From Buddleja alternifolia (lineage: Eukaryota > Streptophyta > Magnoliopsida > Lamiales > Scrophulariaceae): a DNA stretch of 64,000 nt. Under the pieces are notes generated by a model, which saw only the letters and a program-made list of their open reading frames with translations, searched no databases and was not told where the DNA came from. Location of the stretch: the NCBI GenBank assembly GCA_019426215.1, contig CM033408.1:22946375-23010374 (forward strand), written 5' to 3'. The position numbers were made by a program, and so were the translations under genes. Shown in pieces: positions 34,340 through 45,100 of the stretch. Within the stretch, counting starts at the first letter, position 1. Each line of letters starts with the position of its first letter.

Positions 34340-35396
34340 TAGGGGTGCACGGTTCGGTTTTTGCGGTATTTTTATAAAATTTATACCATACCAATAATTG
34401 CGGTTCTAGGACAACTAATACAAAAATTGAACTTTTCGAAAGCTATACCATTGTATTCGGTACGATACGGTACGGTTTTGCTGTATTTTTACTATATAGA
34501 TCACATGATTTATCTATGTATTATCATTTCCACTTTTTATGCAAAAAAATCTCAAGAAAAATTATCTATACAATACACTAAAAAAGAACAAATCTCATCT
34601 CTCATCTCAATGCATGTTTCTTTTGCACTTTTGTTCGTAGAAAAAAAGAGGGGGGAAAAAGTAAAAAAAAACTAGACTTTGCAATAGAAGAATTTTTTTG
34701 AATGAGAACCGATAAACTTATGCTTAGAATTAATATGTTCTTTTTTCCTTTAGAAATTTGGTTGTAAGTTGGTTGTTAACTATAACTACTAGGTAATAAA
34801 ATTAAAAATAATTGTCAAACTAAATAATGATTAAAATGATAAGAATGTAAGCTTTTACAATAATAGTTGGAATTATTATAATTGAGCGACTATTGAACTC
34901 AACTATCATAAAAATCTTGGATATTCAAATTCTTGTGTTTTGTACCTTAGCCTCGTTTGTTTCCTTAAGTGAGTGTAATAGTCTAATTCACATTCTTGAT
35001 GTTCGTATTATGTTGGAGTCTAGGTTTGAAATAATTCTAGAAAATAATTTTAATCTATCTTTTAACTACTTGTCAACTTTAATAAAATTTACTTAATTTT
35101 TCATATTTCTAAAACATCACACATTCCCACAAGTTATGGTAAGAAATCAATTTCGTATATATTTGTATCCATAAATCCTAAAACATTACAAATAATATAT
35201 ATATATATATATATATACAGTCCGGTATGATTTTTTACCGGTATTGAATTTCTAAAACCAAAACCATACCTAAATATTCGGTACGGTAACGGCTCGTACC
35301 AAAACCGATAATTTTTAGTAAAAAAACCATTATTTCGGTACAGTAAGGTGCGGTACGGTCGGTATAGTACGATTTCAAAAACCATGAACACCCCTA
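34340..35396. mobile_element. hAT-type non-autonomous element, 1,057 bp
   Basis: CATGGCAG lies exactly on both sides (34332-34339 and 35397-35404), the 8-bp TSD of hAT. The ends are TAGGGGTG and CACCCCTA. Subterminal regions carry several copies of CGGTACGG and GGTACGGT in both orientations (34440-34485 and 35280-35375), as hAT transposase binding clusters do. The interior is AT-rich without a transposase. Confidence 0.9.
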
Positions 35397-35404
35397 CATG
35401 GCAG

Positions 35405-36290
35405 AATGACAAATCACAATCAAATTCTTATTTTTGCATTAGAAAATTCTGTCAATTTGACTCGTATCACTTATTCATGCCATACAATAAGAGATGCAAT
35501 ACGAAATTGATTATTTGGGTCGGTTGTGGGCGTGTGAAAGCTCTAATAGGCAGATTGTAGAGGAGTGATGATGGGCTGGGTGTGATGAATTTGTTTGGGG
35601 CTGGCGTAGGAATGACCTGGGCTGCACGGAGATGTTTGGCTTGGGGCAGGGTGTTAAATCTGGGGTTTGGGCCTGGATAGAAAAAGGATGGGCCTATATA
35701 CAACATCTTTTTGAAATTATTATACCACTCTGTCTGGTTCAAAGAAATAGTTGCTTAAAAAAAAGAAAAACACAAGAAAAATTATTTTTCATTGTTTGAT
35801 TATTAAAAGAACGAAAAGTAAAAAAGAAAATAGGAGAGAAAATCTAATAATAATTTGAGACAATACATTTTCCTCACTAAATGATGAGGAATTTGGTGGA
35901 AAAAGGAAAATGATTTTTCTTGTATTTTGTTTTTCATTTCCCTAGTAATTTTTTGAATCGAACAAAGTGTAAAAGAAAAATAAAATTATTTGTTATAATT
36001 CCACTAATCTCCCTAGATAGATACTGATAATTAACAGCTCACTCATCTCGAGAGTATCATATTTGGTTTTATAGAATAGGTCAATATCAATTGTACACCA
36101 ATTGTTGTACAGCGCTTTACCAAAATCCCATTTCATCTCGAACGATCACTATTTCATTGTTGAGAAGCTTTGGTAATAGTTTCTTTCACTTCATTTTGTG
36201 ACTGCTAAGTCATTTGTTCAGGTAATTGTTTCTTTTACTTAATCTTTTGACTCCTTTGATTGTATTAAACCCTTCACTTTGTATATTTCT
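35405..36290. other. Spacer before the young LTR element
   Basis: Includes a GC-richer patch at 35520-35690 with open frames on both strands that match nothing known. The rest is AT-rich. No gene supported. Confidence 0.4.
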
Positions 36291-36295
36291 CATAT

Positions 36296-37420
36296 TGTTT
36301 ACGCCATAAAATAATTGGGGCTTCCGAAGTACAAAGCCCAAAAAGCCCAAATTGTAGGAACTCGAAAAGAAGAAAATCAGGTCCACAAAAAGATAAGACA
36401 AACCCATTAAATCCAGAAAATAGCGAAAACATGGGTTGAACTGACAAAAGTCCAAGAATCGAATCTGAAGAAATAAAATATAGTCCAAATAGCCAATCAT
36501 CTGCAGAAGCGCGCTTATTTGAAAAGATTTAAAAGAGCGGTTGTAGACGGTTGAAGGCGGTTCCCGAAGAAAAGGAACGTGGATTCCTTCAAAGACCAAT
36601 ATATATACAAGCCACAGACAGAGACAGAGAGGAGATGACAAAATCACCATACTTATGTATTTTCGTTTTCTTAGGAGTAGTTCATAGCGTAATGTAGGAA
36701 TAGCTCTTAGCATAATTTAGGAGTAGCCGTAATGTAATTTAGTATTAGACTCGAAGGAATTTGCCTTTTCAAGGCTTGTATCGGCATTCGATTGCCTGTA
36801 ATTTTTTACGAATCGAAGACTTTTATGGAGGTATAGATTACATGCTTTCAGATTTCAGTATTTGACAGTAATTTGTATCTTGACCTAAGTTTTCTATTCA
36901 TTATCATCGTTTTGAACAAGAAAGGTTCTCACTAAGTTTTCTATTCATTATCATCGTTTTGAACAAGAAAGGTTCTCACGTAGGTACAAAATTATCTTGT
37001 GTCAGATTTAAATATCAGAGAGATAGTTTTTACCTGACTTGAATCTTGTCTTTCATCTCATTATTGTATTCGAAGACAATAATCAACATCCAAATAATAC
37101 ATTCGATCGAGAGATTCTCACGTAGGTATAAGATTATCTTGTGTCAGATTTAAGTATCAGAGAGATAATTTTTATCTGGACTTGAATCTTTCCTTCACTG
37201 TATTATTGTGTCATTCGAAGACGATAAATATTTCAGTCAATTGTGGTCCTAACAACTAAGTTAAATAACACGTCGAAGTGTTAAAGTCCGAACCACCGTC
37301 TAGCGCATCGAACTCGAGCGCGGGGTTGAAAGATAATTCTAAGATAAGAATTATCGCGGGGCTCGGAACGCGCAGTTGGATCCACCCTAATCGAGTTTGT
37401 TTTTATTTTCGAAACAAACA
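36296..37420 (+). repeat. 5' LTR of the young element (1,125 bp)
   Basis: TG...CA termini. An internal tandem duplication of about 46 bp (TTTTCTATTCATTATCATCG with GAACAAGAAAGGTTCTCAC) lies near 36887-36980 and is shared with the 3' LTR. It carries a TATA-like box near 36600. Confidence 0.95.
36600..36607 (+). promoter_or_regulatory. TATA-like box in the young LTR
   Basis: CCAATATATATACAAGCC is followed by ACAGACAGAGACAGAGAGG, a layout resembling other plant LTR U3/R junctions. The same sequence occurs in the 3' LTR near 40970. Confidence 0.5.
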
Positions 37421-37422
37421 AA

Positions 37423-37440
37423 TGGCGACCACAGTGGGAG
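37423..37440 (+). promoter_or_regulatory. Primer-binding site of the young element
   Basis: TGGCGACCACAGTGGGAG starts two bases after the LTR. It resembles the TGGCGAC-type sites of plant Ty3/Gypsy elements. The matching tRNA was not determined. Confidence 0.7.
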
Positions 37441-37487
37441 TCGGTTCGATAACTGACGTTCTGAAAATCTCTCAGAATCAAAATTCT

Positions 37488-37985
37488 TGTGTAATATTTT
37501 GTGAATCAACAAAATACTGGGGGGCAAGAAGTCTCACCGATAATTTTACGCTTATTTTTTATCTGAGTCAAAACGGTGAACAATCTCGAAATCAAAATAA
37601 GCCCCTTTTCGAACCTTCAATTCAGAGTATTCGAGTTAAAGAAATCATTGAACCCATGGATAAAACTCCAGAAGCTCAGGCCCTTCGAATAAAGCTGCAA
37701 CTCTCGAGTTATCTTTAACTGAGTCAAAATCTCTTGAGGTCGAAATGGTGAACACCCTCGAAATTGGGCCCCTTTTCAACTCGAAATATCAAGGTGCTCG
37801 AAATCACTGAATTCGAAATATCAAAGTATTCAAAATGGCTAAACTCGAAATATCACGTACTCGAAATCAGACATGTTCGAAATATCATATACTCGAAATA
37901 AGACATGTTCGAAAAATCATGTACTCGAAATAAGATATACTCGAGATACTACATCCTCGAAATTAAGCATACTCGAAAAGAGCTC
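37488..37985 (+). repeat. First copy of an internal TCGAAA-rich direct repeat
   Basis: GAATCAACAAAATACTGGGG and the following AAGAAGTCTCACCGATAATT start a block that recurs at about 39308-39605 in the same element. Inside it the units ACTCGAAATA and ATGTTCGAAA alternate every 15-20 bases. The block between the copies looks like a later insertion or capture. An open frame over its first part (37278-37718) probably has no function. Confidence 0.8.
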
Positions 37986-38330
37986 GAAACATAACATATT
38001 CGAGGTACTACATAATGCATATTGGCTAGTGGGGTCTTGTCATTTTCGAGAGTCATGTTTTATCCAATTTCATCACTTTCCCCCCTGATTTGGTGACTGC
38101 TGCAAGTGCAGGGATTGTATAAAGCTTATCTTATTTCCTTTTTCAAGTTGATAAAAAGTGCAATTTATAGGTGTAATCTTGGTATTTTCTTGATTAACCA
38201 TGTTTAATGCTAGTGGGTTTTTCAATTTCTTCTTTTCTTACGATAAAATTTGCATTTTTGGGCTTAAATATATATATGTATATATATATATATATAATCA
38301 CCACACTCGAAACATTCATAAATTCAAAAA

Positions 38331-38570
38331 TTACGCGTTCGAAAATAATGGCAAATTCGAAACATCCACGTATTCGAAGACTGAGATGGATTGACCACGG
38401 CGATCAAGAACCCAAGGTGGAATTACATGGGTAGAGCTAAGAGAGGAGATTTTCACATCATTATAGTGGGTTTCGAAATCCTTGATAATTTGATATAAAT
38501 CTTGGGTATCTTCACAATCCAAGAGGGTGGCTCGAGCGACTAAGCGAGAAAGAGTGTAAGAATCCGCCAT
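38331..38570 (-). other. Antisense open frame of unknown identity inside the LTR element
   Basis: An 80-codon frame on the strand opposite the element starts MADSYTLSRLVARATLLD and contains FETHYNDVKISSLSS. Its composition looks protein-like, and neighbouring sequence is less TCGAAA-rich. I do not recognise the family. It may be a second captured host exon in reverse orientation, or chance. Confidence 0.35.
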
Positions 38571-38737
38571 TAAAATAAGATGGACAAAGAAAAGTTGTTG
38601 TATTCGAAGAGAGCTCGAGGACTATTGAAGGGCAATCAAAGAAGATGAAACCTTCAAAGATGCTTGGCTATGGCTTCTTCGAGAGTCTTCAAAAGGAGGG
38701 AGGAGAGAGAGAAAGTTTTCTATTCATAAAAAAAAAA

Positions 38738-38845
38738 AACACCTCGAGCTAATTGCTCGAACAAGCAGCTCGAGCAAAGTTGCTTGAACAAATAGCTCGA
38801 GCAGAGCTAGTTGCTCGAATAGGCAGCTCGAGCAAGCTGCATTTT
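38738..38845. repeat. GCTCGAGCAA-type short repeats
   Basis: Five or more units of the form (A)GCTCGAGCA(A) or TGCTCGAA occur every 15-25 bases. The core GCTCGAGC is palindromic. Similar units return at about 40240-40560. Confidence 0.8.
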
Positions 38846-39307
38846 GAATTGTATTTGGGAAGGATATGACAAAAGTCCACTTAAGGTGGGATCCTACCAA
38901 TAATTGTAATTATATTAATTACTAACCAATCATACATTTTCTCCATAAAGAAACTACCCACACACGCACGACTATGTCAAACTTTGTGGCTGGATGGTGC
39001 TCTCTACATGTGTGTGTATATATATATATATATATATAAAGGAGAAGTAAAAGTTTACAACCCACAGTGACTTCTAGCTTACTGCTTTTTCGAGTAAAAA
39101 TGATTCTCGAACACCTTAAGATTTCAAATTACGCAAATTCGAACACTTTGATATTTCGAATTCAGCAATTTCGAATACCTTGATATTTCGAATTCAATCG
39201 AGCACATTGATATTTAGAATTCAATAATTTCGAATGCTTTGATAGTTCGAATTCATACATTTGAAGTCAGCAGAGCTTCGAACCCGATACCCTCGAAGAA
39301 CAACATT

Positions 39308-39605
39308 TTGCGAATCAACAAAACACTGGGGGACAAGAAGTCTCACCGACAATTTTACGCTTATTTTTAACTAAGTCAAAACGGTGAACAATTTCAAAAT
39401 CGAAATAAGCCCCTTTTTCAACTCGAAATTTCAAGGTGCTTAAAATTAATGAATTCGAAACTATTGAACTCGAAATATCATGTACTCGAAATAAGGCATG
39501 TTCGAAATATCATATACTCGAAATAAGACATGTTCGAAAAATCATGTACTCGAAATAAAATATACTCGAGATACTACATCCTCGAAATTAAGCATACTCG
39601 AAAAA
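39308..39605 (+). repeat. Second copy of the TCGAAA-rich direct repeat
   Basis: Matches 37488-37985 in order, but is shorter by a deletion. The last 130 bases (ACTCGAAATATCATGTACTC onward) are nearly identical between copies. It directly precedes the ATX-like fragment. Confidence 0.8.
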
Positions 39606-39813
39606 AAGCTTAGTCTCTCATCGACAACCAGAGCGGTTAGAGAGATAGAGAGTATTTGAAACAGAGATCCCTATTAGTATCAATTTTAATCTTGTTTCAC
39701 TTTCTTTAAATCGAATTCCTGTTAAATTGCGGTGGAAATTGATCGGATTAGGGTTTCGAATCAAGTAGAATTGGGAGTTTTCGAGGAGAATAAAGAAGAG
39801 ATTGAAATCGGTA

Positions 39814-40179
39814 ATGCCGATTCTGAAACAGTGTCGTATTGGGGATTCGGTTGGTGACGACGACGATTCATCTGCGAATAAGAAGAGACGAAAAATCTCA
39901 AACGTTTGTTATCCTACGCATCTCCTTGGAGATGTTGCCGCCGGTATAATTCCATTCAACGGCAGCGGAGCAGCGGCGGAATCGAAGCCGAAAGTGAAGG
40001 AAGAGTCGCGGCCGCCATTAGTGAGGACTTCGAGGGGGAGGGTACATGTATGGCCGTCTCGATTCAATGACTCTGTTCTTGATAATTGGAAGAAAGAGAA
40101 GAGTTTTAGTAAGGATGCTCTTCGAAACAGAGGAGAATTAAGGATGTTTGAGCTTAGTCAGCATCTCAATAGTTTTTAA
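39814..40179 (+). pseudogene. Captured fragment like the N-terminus of an ATX3/4/5-type H3K4 methyltransferase
   Basis: The frame reads MPILKQCRIGDSVGDDDDSS, then a KKRRK basic patch, HLLGDVAAGIIPFNG and SRPPLVRTSRGRVHVWPSRF followed by NDSVLDNWKKEK. From memory of the family, the order GDSVG, LLG(E/D)VAAGI, RPPLVRTSRGRVxVLPSRFNDSV(L/I)DNW is diagnostic of the extreme N-terminus of plant ATX3/ATX4/ATX5. Those proteins have PWWP, PHD and SET domains further on; none is here. In-frame codons continue upstream (RIKKRLKSV), where family members have their start, but the expected ATG reads AGG. The frame ends at a TAA at 40177 after an unrelated-looking tail. A UTR-like leader precedes it. Intact as an ORF of 121 codons, but only a gene piece. 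Confidence 0.75.
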
Positions 40180-40239
40180 TATATATATATATATATATAT
40201 AATAAGAAGTAAAGAAGCTTTTCAAGGGGCATGAGGACT

Positions 40240-40570
40240 TGCTCGAGAGGCATAACCACATGCTCGAAAGGAAGTACAGCTATGTCTTCTTTTTATTATA
40301 TATATAAATATAATTATGGCATAAAATGGGTGGCCATGTCAAACCTTTTTCTTTTGAGCATTATTGGCTCGAGCCGAAAAGCTTGAGGAGGAGAAATGCT
40401 CGAGCATATTTGTATATGTAAAAGCTTTCTTTTATTATACATATAAAAATTATTATAATGGCATAAAGTGGTGGGCCATGTCAAACCTTTTTGAGCATTA
40501 TTGCTTGGACCTGAGCTAGGGATGCTCGAGCAGGTTTGTTGTCTTCTTTTATGTCATTCATTGCTCATTT
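40240..40570. repeat. Imperfect tandem duplication with GGCCATGTCAAACC units
   Basis: ATTATGGCATAAAATGGGTG with CATGTCAAACCTTTTT and GAGCATTATTG occurs at about 40313-40375 and again, slightly changed, at 40455-40505. Both copies are followed by CTCGAG-containing sequence. Confidence 0.7.
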
Positions 40571-40652
40571 TGAACTAAAAAAAATGATTTCTCATTTCGA
40601 ACTGAAAGACGTGTCTTTTAATATACATGAATTCGAAACATTCATGTATATT

Positions 40653-40663
40653 AGGGGGGCATT
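40653..40663 (+). promoter_or_regulatory. Polypurine tract of the young element
   Basis: AGGGGGGCATT precedes the 3' LTR directly and is the only purine run near it. Confidence 0.65.
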
Positions 40664-41791
40664 TGTTTACGCCATAAAATAATTGGGGCTTCCGAAGTAC
40701 AAAGCCCAAAAAGCCCAAATTGTAGGAACTCGAAAAGAAGAAAATCAGGTCCACAAAAAGATAAGACAAACCCATTAAATCCAGAAAATAGCGAAAACAT
40801 GGGTTGAACTGACAAAAGTCCAAGAATCGAATCTGAAGAAATAAAATATAGTCCAAATAGCCAATCATCTGCAGAAGCGCGCTTATTTGAAAAGATTTAA
40901 AAGAGCGGTTGTAGACGGTTGAAGGCGGTTCCCGAAGAAAAGGAACGTGGATTCCTTCAAAGACCAATATATATACAAGCCACAGACAGAGACAGAGAGG
41001 AGATGACAAAATCACCATACTTATGTATTTTCGTTTTCTTAGGAGTATGTTCATAGCGTAATGTAGGAATAGCTCTTAGCATAATTTAGGAGTAGCCGTA
41101 ATGTAATTTAGTATTAGACTCGAAGGAATTTGCCTTTTCAAGGCTTGTATCGGCATTCGATTGCCTGTAATTTTTTACGAATCGAAGACTTTTATGGAGG
41201 TATAGATTACATGCTTTCAGATTTCAGTATTTGACAGTAATTTGTATCTTGACCTAAGTTTTCTATTCATTATCATCGTTTTGAACAAGAAAGGTTCTCA
41301 CTAAGTTTTCTATTCATTATCATCGTTTTGAACAAGAAAGGTTCTCACGTAGGTACAAAATTATCTTGTGTCAGATTTAAATATCAGAGAGATAGTTTTT
41401 ACCTGGACTTGAATCTTGTCTTTCATCTCATTATTGTATTCGAAGACAATAATCAACATCCAAATAATACATTCGATCGAGAGATTCTCACGTAGGTATA
41501 AGATTATCTTGTGTCAGATTTAAGTATCAGAGAGATAATTTTTATCTGGACTTGAATCTTTCCTTCACTGTATTATTGTGTCATTCGAAGACGATAAATA
41601 TTTCAGTCAATTGCGGTCCTAACAACTAAGTTAAATAACACGTCGAAGTGTTAAAGTCCGAACCACCGTCTAGCGCATCGAACTCGAGCGCGGGGGTTGA
41701 AAGATAATTCTAAGATAAGAATTATCGCGGGGCTCGGAACATGCAGTTGGATCCACCCTAATCGAGTTTGTTTTTATTTTCGAAACAAACA
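40664..41791 (+). repeat. 3' LTR of the young element (1,128 bp)
   Basis: Nearly identical to the 5' LTR. Differences seen: an extra T at GGAGTA(T)GTTC, an extra G at ACCTG(G)ACTTG, TTGTGG to TTGCGG, an extra G at GCGGGG(G)TTG, and GAACGCGC to GAACATGC. The TSD CATAT follows. Confidence 0.95.
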
Positions 41792-41796
41792 CATAT

Positions 41797-43310
41797 GAAC
41801 TAATATTTGCTACACTAGAATGAGATATGCGTTTTTGATTAAATTTTGAGGCACCTTTATCACTTTATCATGTGTATTTATGTGTTGCTAAATTATTCAT
41901 CATTTTTCTCTTTTGGTTTACTGATACAACTTTAAGATTCTTAAGTGGCTTTAAGTCATTTCAACAATTAATTTATTTGGAATTTGATTAATATTTCAAT
42001 ATCAATATCTATGAATGTAACCAAAAGTTGTTACTTAAATGTCCATAACAAGAAATAGATAAGAGAAAATACTTTTGTCTATATGCCATTCTTTGTTAAT
42101 CAATATGTGTATTGCACTACAACTATTAATAGTTTCGATAGTCCTTTTCTAACATTGTGGGGTACATTTATGAAATATTTTTTGTTTGAAGTAAATATAT
42201 TTCTATTTCCTCTATATTTAGATGGTTGAAGATTGAAGATTAATATTTATCCCTCTCTTGTAGTTTCTCTTCCCAGGCATGTTCTTAAACTTCATTAATT
42301 CTTCTTCATTTAAGTCCTACTTCTATTCTTTTTTCTTTTAATCTAAATTAGTTGTTTACTCTAGGGTTGTGGATTAGAAGTTATGCATTGTATACAAAGG
42401 CCAGATTTTTATCATTTTGACACAAAGTATAAAAATTATTCACATAAACTGTGCACTAAGATCACTAACAGGTAGAGATTCATTTTGATGGAAAGAATCT
42501 GTTTTTTCTAAATTCTCTTACATCGAAAGATCTGTGTCCATTTTAGTTAATTTGTGTCAGGAGTAGCTATTTAATCTCTTGGGAATTTCCATAACCTCCA
42601 TTCTTTTTGTTCGTTCATAAGTGATTTTAAGACATCAAACTCTTAAGTTTCATATTTGTAAAAACATTATGTTGAGATATGATATTCTGAATTGATGTAT
42701 ACAGGTAGAGGAAGGCAACAATTCCGGAAATGGTCTGTAGTAGTGGCTGCGATTACTTTGCAACAAGTTAAAGTGATGTATATATGTGGATTCCTTTATC
42801 AGTTGTATTGCGCCAACGTAGGGCTTTGAAACCATACAAAGTGACGCATAAAAATTCAATATAATGTGCAGAATTCCTTCTTTTCAATTTTTTTCGTTAG
42901 CTATGTCCATTTCGCGTTTTTGCTTTTTAGATGAATTGAATTATATTGTTATCATAGTGGCTTGAATTTCTCTGCATTGGGAACTTATGAGGAAGTTCTT
43001 TTGTGTATTGTTTGCATACAGTACACTGAAGCGCACGTATTTTTGTTTCCTTCTTTTTCTCTTTAATGGCTAAATAAAATATTCATCAAGATGTTTTAGA
43101 AGAGTGTAGTTAGGAATAGTGAGTTTTGAGAGGTTGTGGGACTTGAGATTTCGGGACAATCTTAGTTATTATTTAGAGTAAAATCAGATAATTTTCTCGC
43201 CACGTGAAGGTATAATTTGTTAATGGCAAAATAGCTTATATGAATTTGTCCGATTAATCTTATACAATTACAAATTATAAGTTCATGCACAACACAATTG
43301 CGTCCCAATA
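41797..43310. other. Non-coding spacer
   Basis: About 1.5 kb of ordinary AT-rich intergenic sequence. A stretch near 42690-42760 (TACAGGTAGAGGAAGGCAAC) has an acceptor-like AG but opens no substantial frame. No gene recognised. Confidence 0.45.
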
Positions 43311-43314
43311 ATTT

Positions 43315-44211
43315 CTATGCGCGCGAGGAACGCGTGCCACCGTCGCTAGTAGCTTCAAATTTGTCTTGATTATCCCTCAGCTTGTCCCACTTGCCTGGCA
43401 CATCCAGCAGGGAACGAGCCGACTCGTAATTGCTGGCCTCATCTTCGAGTTCCTTTCTCTTTTCTTTCCAGCCATCGGGCGGGTACCTGTAGGGGTCCCC
43501 TGCGACGTCAGCTCTTCTTGGCAACGACTTCTTCTTTTGCGCAACATGAACATTGCCCTTTGGTATTTTAACCTGCTGAACTTGGGGTGGGGGAATCCAC
43601 CCTTTTTTATTATCATCTTCCAACCACTCAGTACGCCGTGTTTGGCGTCCTTCTGAAGCAGGATATTTCCTGTGAGGCTTTCCCTTTTCTTCTTCTTCGG
43701 GCTAGGTTAGAAATTCAACCTTGCTGACTCTCTTACCGTGAATCACTTGAGGGGTGATTCCGATATCATCCGCATTGCCTCCTCTTGGTGCTACTAGAGT
43801 TCTCTCAAGTACCTATGACATTAAATTTCCTTCGTACCTTTGGGGTCCTTGTGGATCTGAATTCTTTATGGCTTTTTCAATAGTTGCACCCACAGCGGCT
43901 TGTAATTGCTCGGCTGTTAAATGGTAAGCAGGATTTGGTGGCAACTGATCAGCTCCCTGGACAGCTAGTCCTTCCGGTTGCAAAGGAGTATTTTTCTCTC
44001 CAGCTGGATCCTCTACCACCTTGTCCATCGGTAACCCTTGGATTTCACCAATCAGTCGCCTAGCTATGATAGCAGGCGTCTCGGGTGCATGATTATCCTT
44101 GCCCGAACAGAGCAACCTCTTTTTGTTCTCTTCATTCCTCATGGCCTCTTGCGTTTCGGTCACCTCTTTTCCTACCATCAAGATTTGAAAACAAAAACTC
44201 ACAGAAGACAA
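43315..44211 (-). pseudogene. Gag-like coding remnant
   Basis: The first frame begins near 44180 (MVGKEVTETQEAMRNEENKK), is hydrophilic, and contains YHLTAEQLQAAVGATIEKAI. A stop at about 43815 is followed by frames at 43800-43640 and 43623-43315 (GWIPPPQVQQVKIPKGNV) that continue the same style. A charged, proline-rich N-terminal region after an LTR and primer site fits Gypsy gag, but no zinc knuckle or protease is present. Confidence 0.5.
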
Positions 44212-44250
44212 ATAAAATTTACCTCACGCCTTGAAGCTCAATTTCCCATA

Positions 44251-44262
44251 GGCGACGCCAAT
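44251..44262 (-). promoter_or_regulatory. Primer-binding-site-like sequence
   Basis: On the minus strand ATTGGCGTCGCC follows the LTR end ACGCATCA directly. Its form is close to the TGGCGYCGYC sites of plant Gypsy elements. Confidence 0.55.
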
Positions 44263-44811
44263 TGATGCGTGTCCGATTCACATCAACATTATTTATATTA
44301 TTATATAGGATAATTGAGTACAATATGCAAGGTAATATATGTATATGTTATATGTATTTTGACAAAATAACGATATAAAGTATAAAAAGACTTGTTTTAT
44401 TCTTCTTCAATGGGAGTATTTATACAAATTTTGATGGTCTAGGCTAACTATGGCAGATGGTCCGAGACCTGCTTCTTTCCTTATCCAGAATTGGTAAAAA
44501 AGACCGATCAGAGTGGCTGGAAATCAGGAGGCGCGCCTTGCAGCAGATCCAACGAGGATTGAGCTCAAATTGGCTTGATTGAAGAAGGCCTACTATGGTA
44601 AGAGCTTGATTCTTGTGCCATGTTTTCCTTCTAATTGATCTTGATTTATTCTTGTCTTTTGGTCAAATTCTTTCTATAATTTAGCTCAGATCCAGCAAGA
44701 CGGGCTGACCACTTGGGCCACAACCCACTTAAGTACGAAAATTAGCCTTTCCTTATTGGTATTTGGGCTTCTTTCAATTTGGCCCAATTTATGTAATTTC
44801 CACCCACGTCA
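44263..44811 (-). repeat. Putative LTR (549 bp)
   Basis: On the minus strand it starts TGACGTGGGTGG and ends ACACGCATCA. The inner edge is fixed by the primer-like site. The outer edge is inferred from the TG and from the point where exonuclease-flank homology begins. Confidence 0.55.
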
Positions 44812-44833
44812 TATATGTATACATGCATTCCAA

Positions 44834-45100
44834 CCTTAAATCATAACAAATCCGCAACATTTCATCCTAAAAAGCAAAAGCAAGAAACATGTGTATGCAA
44901 GTGAATTGGTGGGGGAAATTTAAATGGATAAGCTTGAAGAAAAAGATCAGAGAAAATTAATAGGCAGCCTTAAATCATAACAAATCCGCAACATTTTATC
45001 CTAAAAGCAAAAGCAAGAAACATGTGTATGCAAGTTAATTGGTGGGGGAAATTTAAATGGATAAGCTTGAAGAAAAAGACCAGAGAAAATTAATCGGCAG
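44834..45100. repeat. 134-bp tandem duplication related to the exonuclease 5' flank
   Basis: CCTTAAATCATAACAAATCC begins two near-identical units at 44834 and 44968, each ending in GAAAATTAATNGGCAG. The first about 60 bases of each unit resemble 58931-58993 immediately upstream of and including the exonuclease ATG (AGCAAAAGCAAGAAACATG against AGCAAAAGTAAGAAACATG). Similarity stops at that ATG. It looks like a broken, locally duplicated relative of that gene's 5' end. Confidence 0.75.

Larger units (their letters stand above)
36296..41791 (+). mobile_element. Young non-autonomous LTR retrotransposon (5,496 bp) with captured gene fragment
   Basis: LTRs at 36296-37420 and 40664-41791 begin TGTTTACGCC and end CGAAACAAACA. 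CATAT flanks both sides (36291-36295 and 41792-41796). A primer-binding site and a purine tract are present. The 3.2-kb interior has no gag, protease, RT, RNase H or integrase, so it relies on another element's proteins. It contains an ATX3/4/5-like coding fragment, duplicated TCGAAA-rich blocks and an antisense frame. By eye the LTRs differ by three substitutions and three 1-base indels, which also account for their 3-base length difference; this implies a very recent insertion. Confidence 0.93.
43315..44811 (-). mobile_element. Partial LTR retrotransposon (Gypsy-like): 5' LTR plus gag-like region
   Basis: Minus-strand order: LTR 44811-44263, a TGGCGTCGCC primer-like site, then gag-like frames to 43315, where recognisable sequence stops. 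No 3' LTR or pol is in the window, so the element is truncated. It sits beside a duplicated piece of the exonuclease 5' flank. Confidence 0.6.

Noticed and set aside
36210..36713. 167-codon minus-strand frame, repeated at 40575-41054
   Set aside because: It lies inside the two LTRs, antisense to the element, and is present twice only because the LTRs are identical. The hydrophobic content reflects AT-rich sequence.
42690..42860. Possible exon after an acceptor-like TACAG
   Set aside because: The open frame behind it is too short, ends in adjacent stops, and no donor or partner exon was found.
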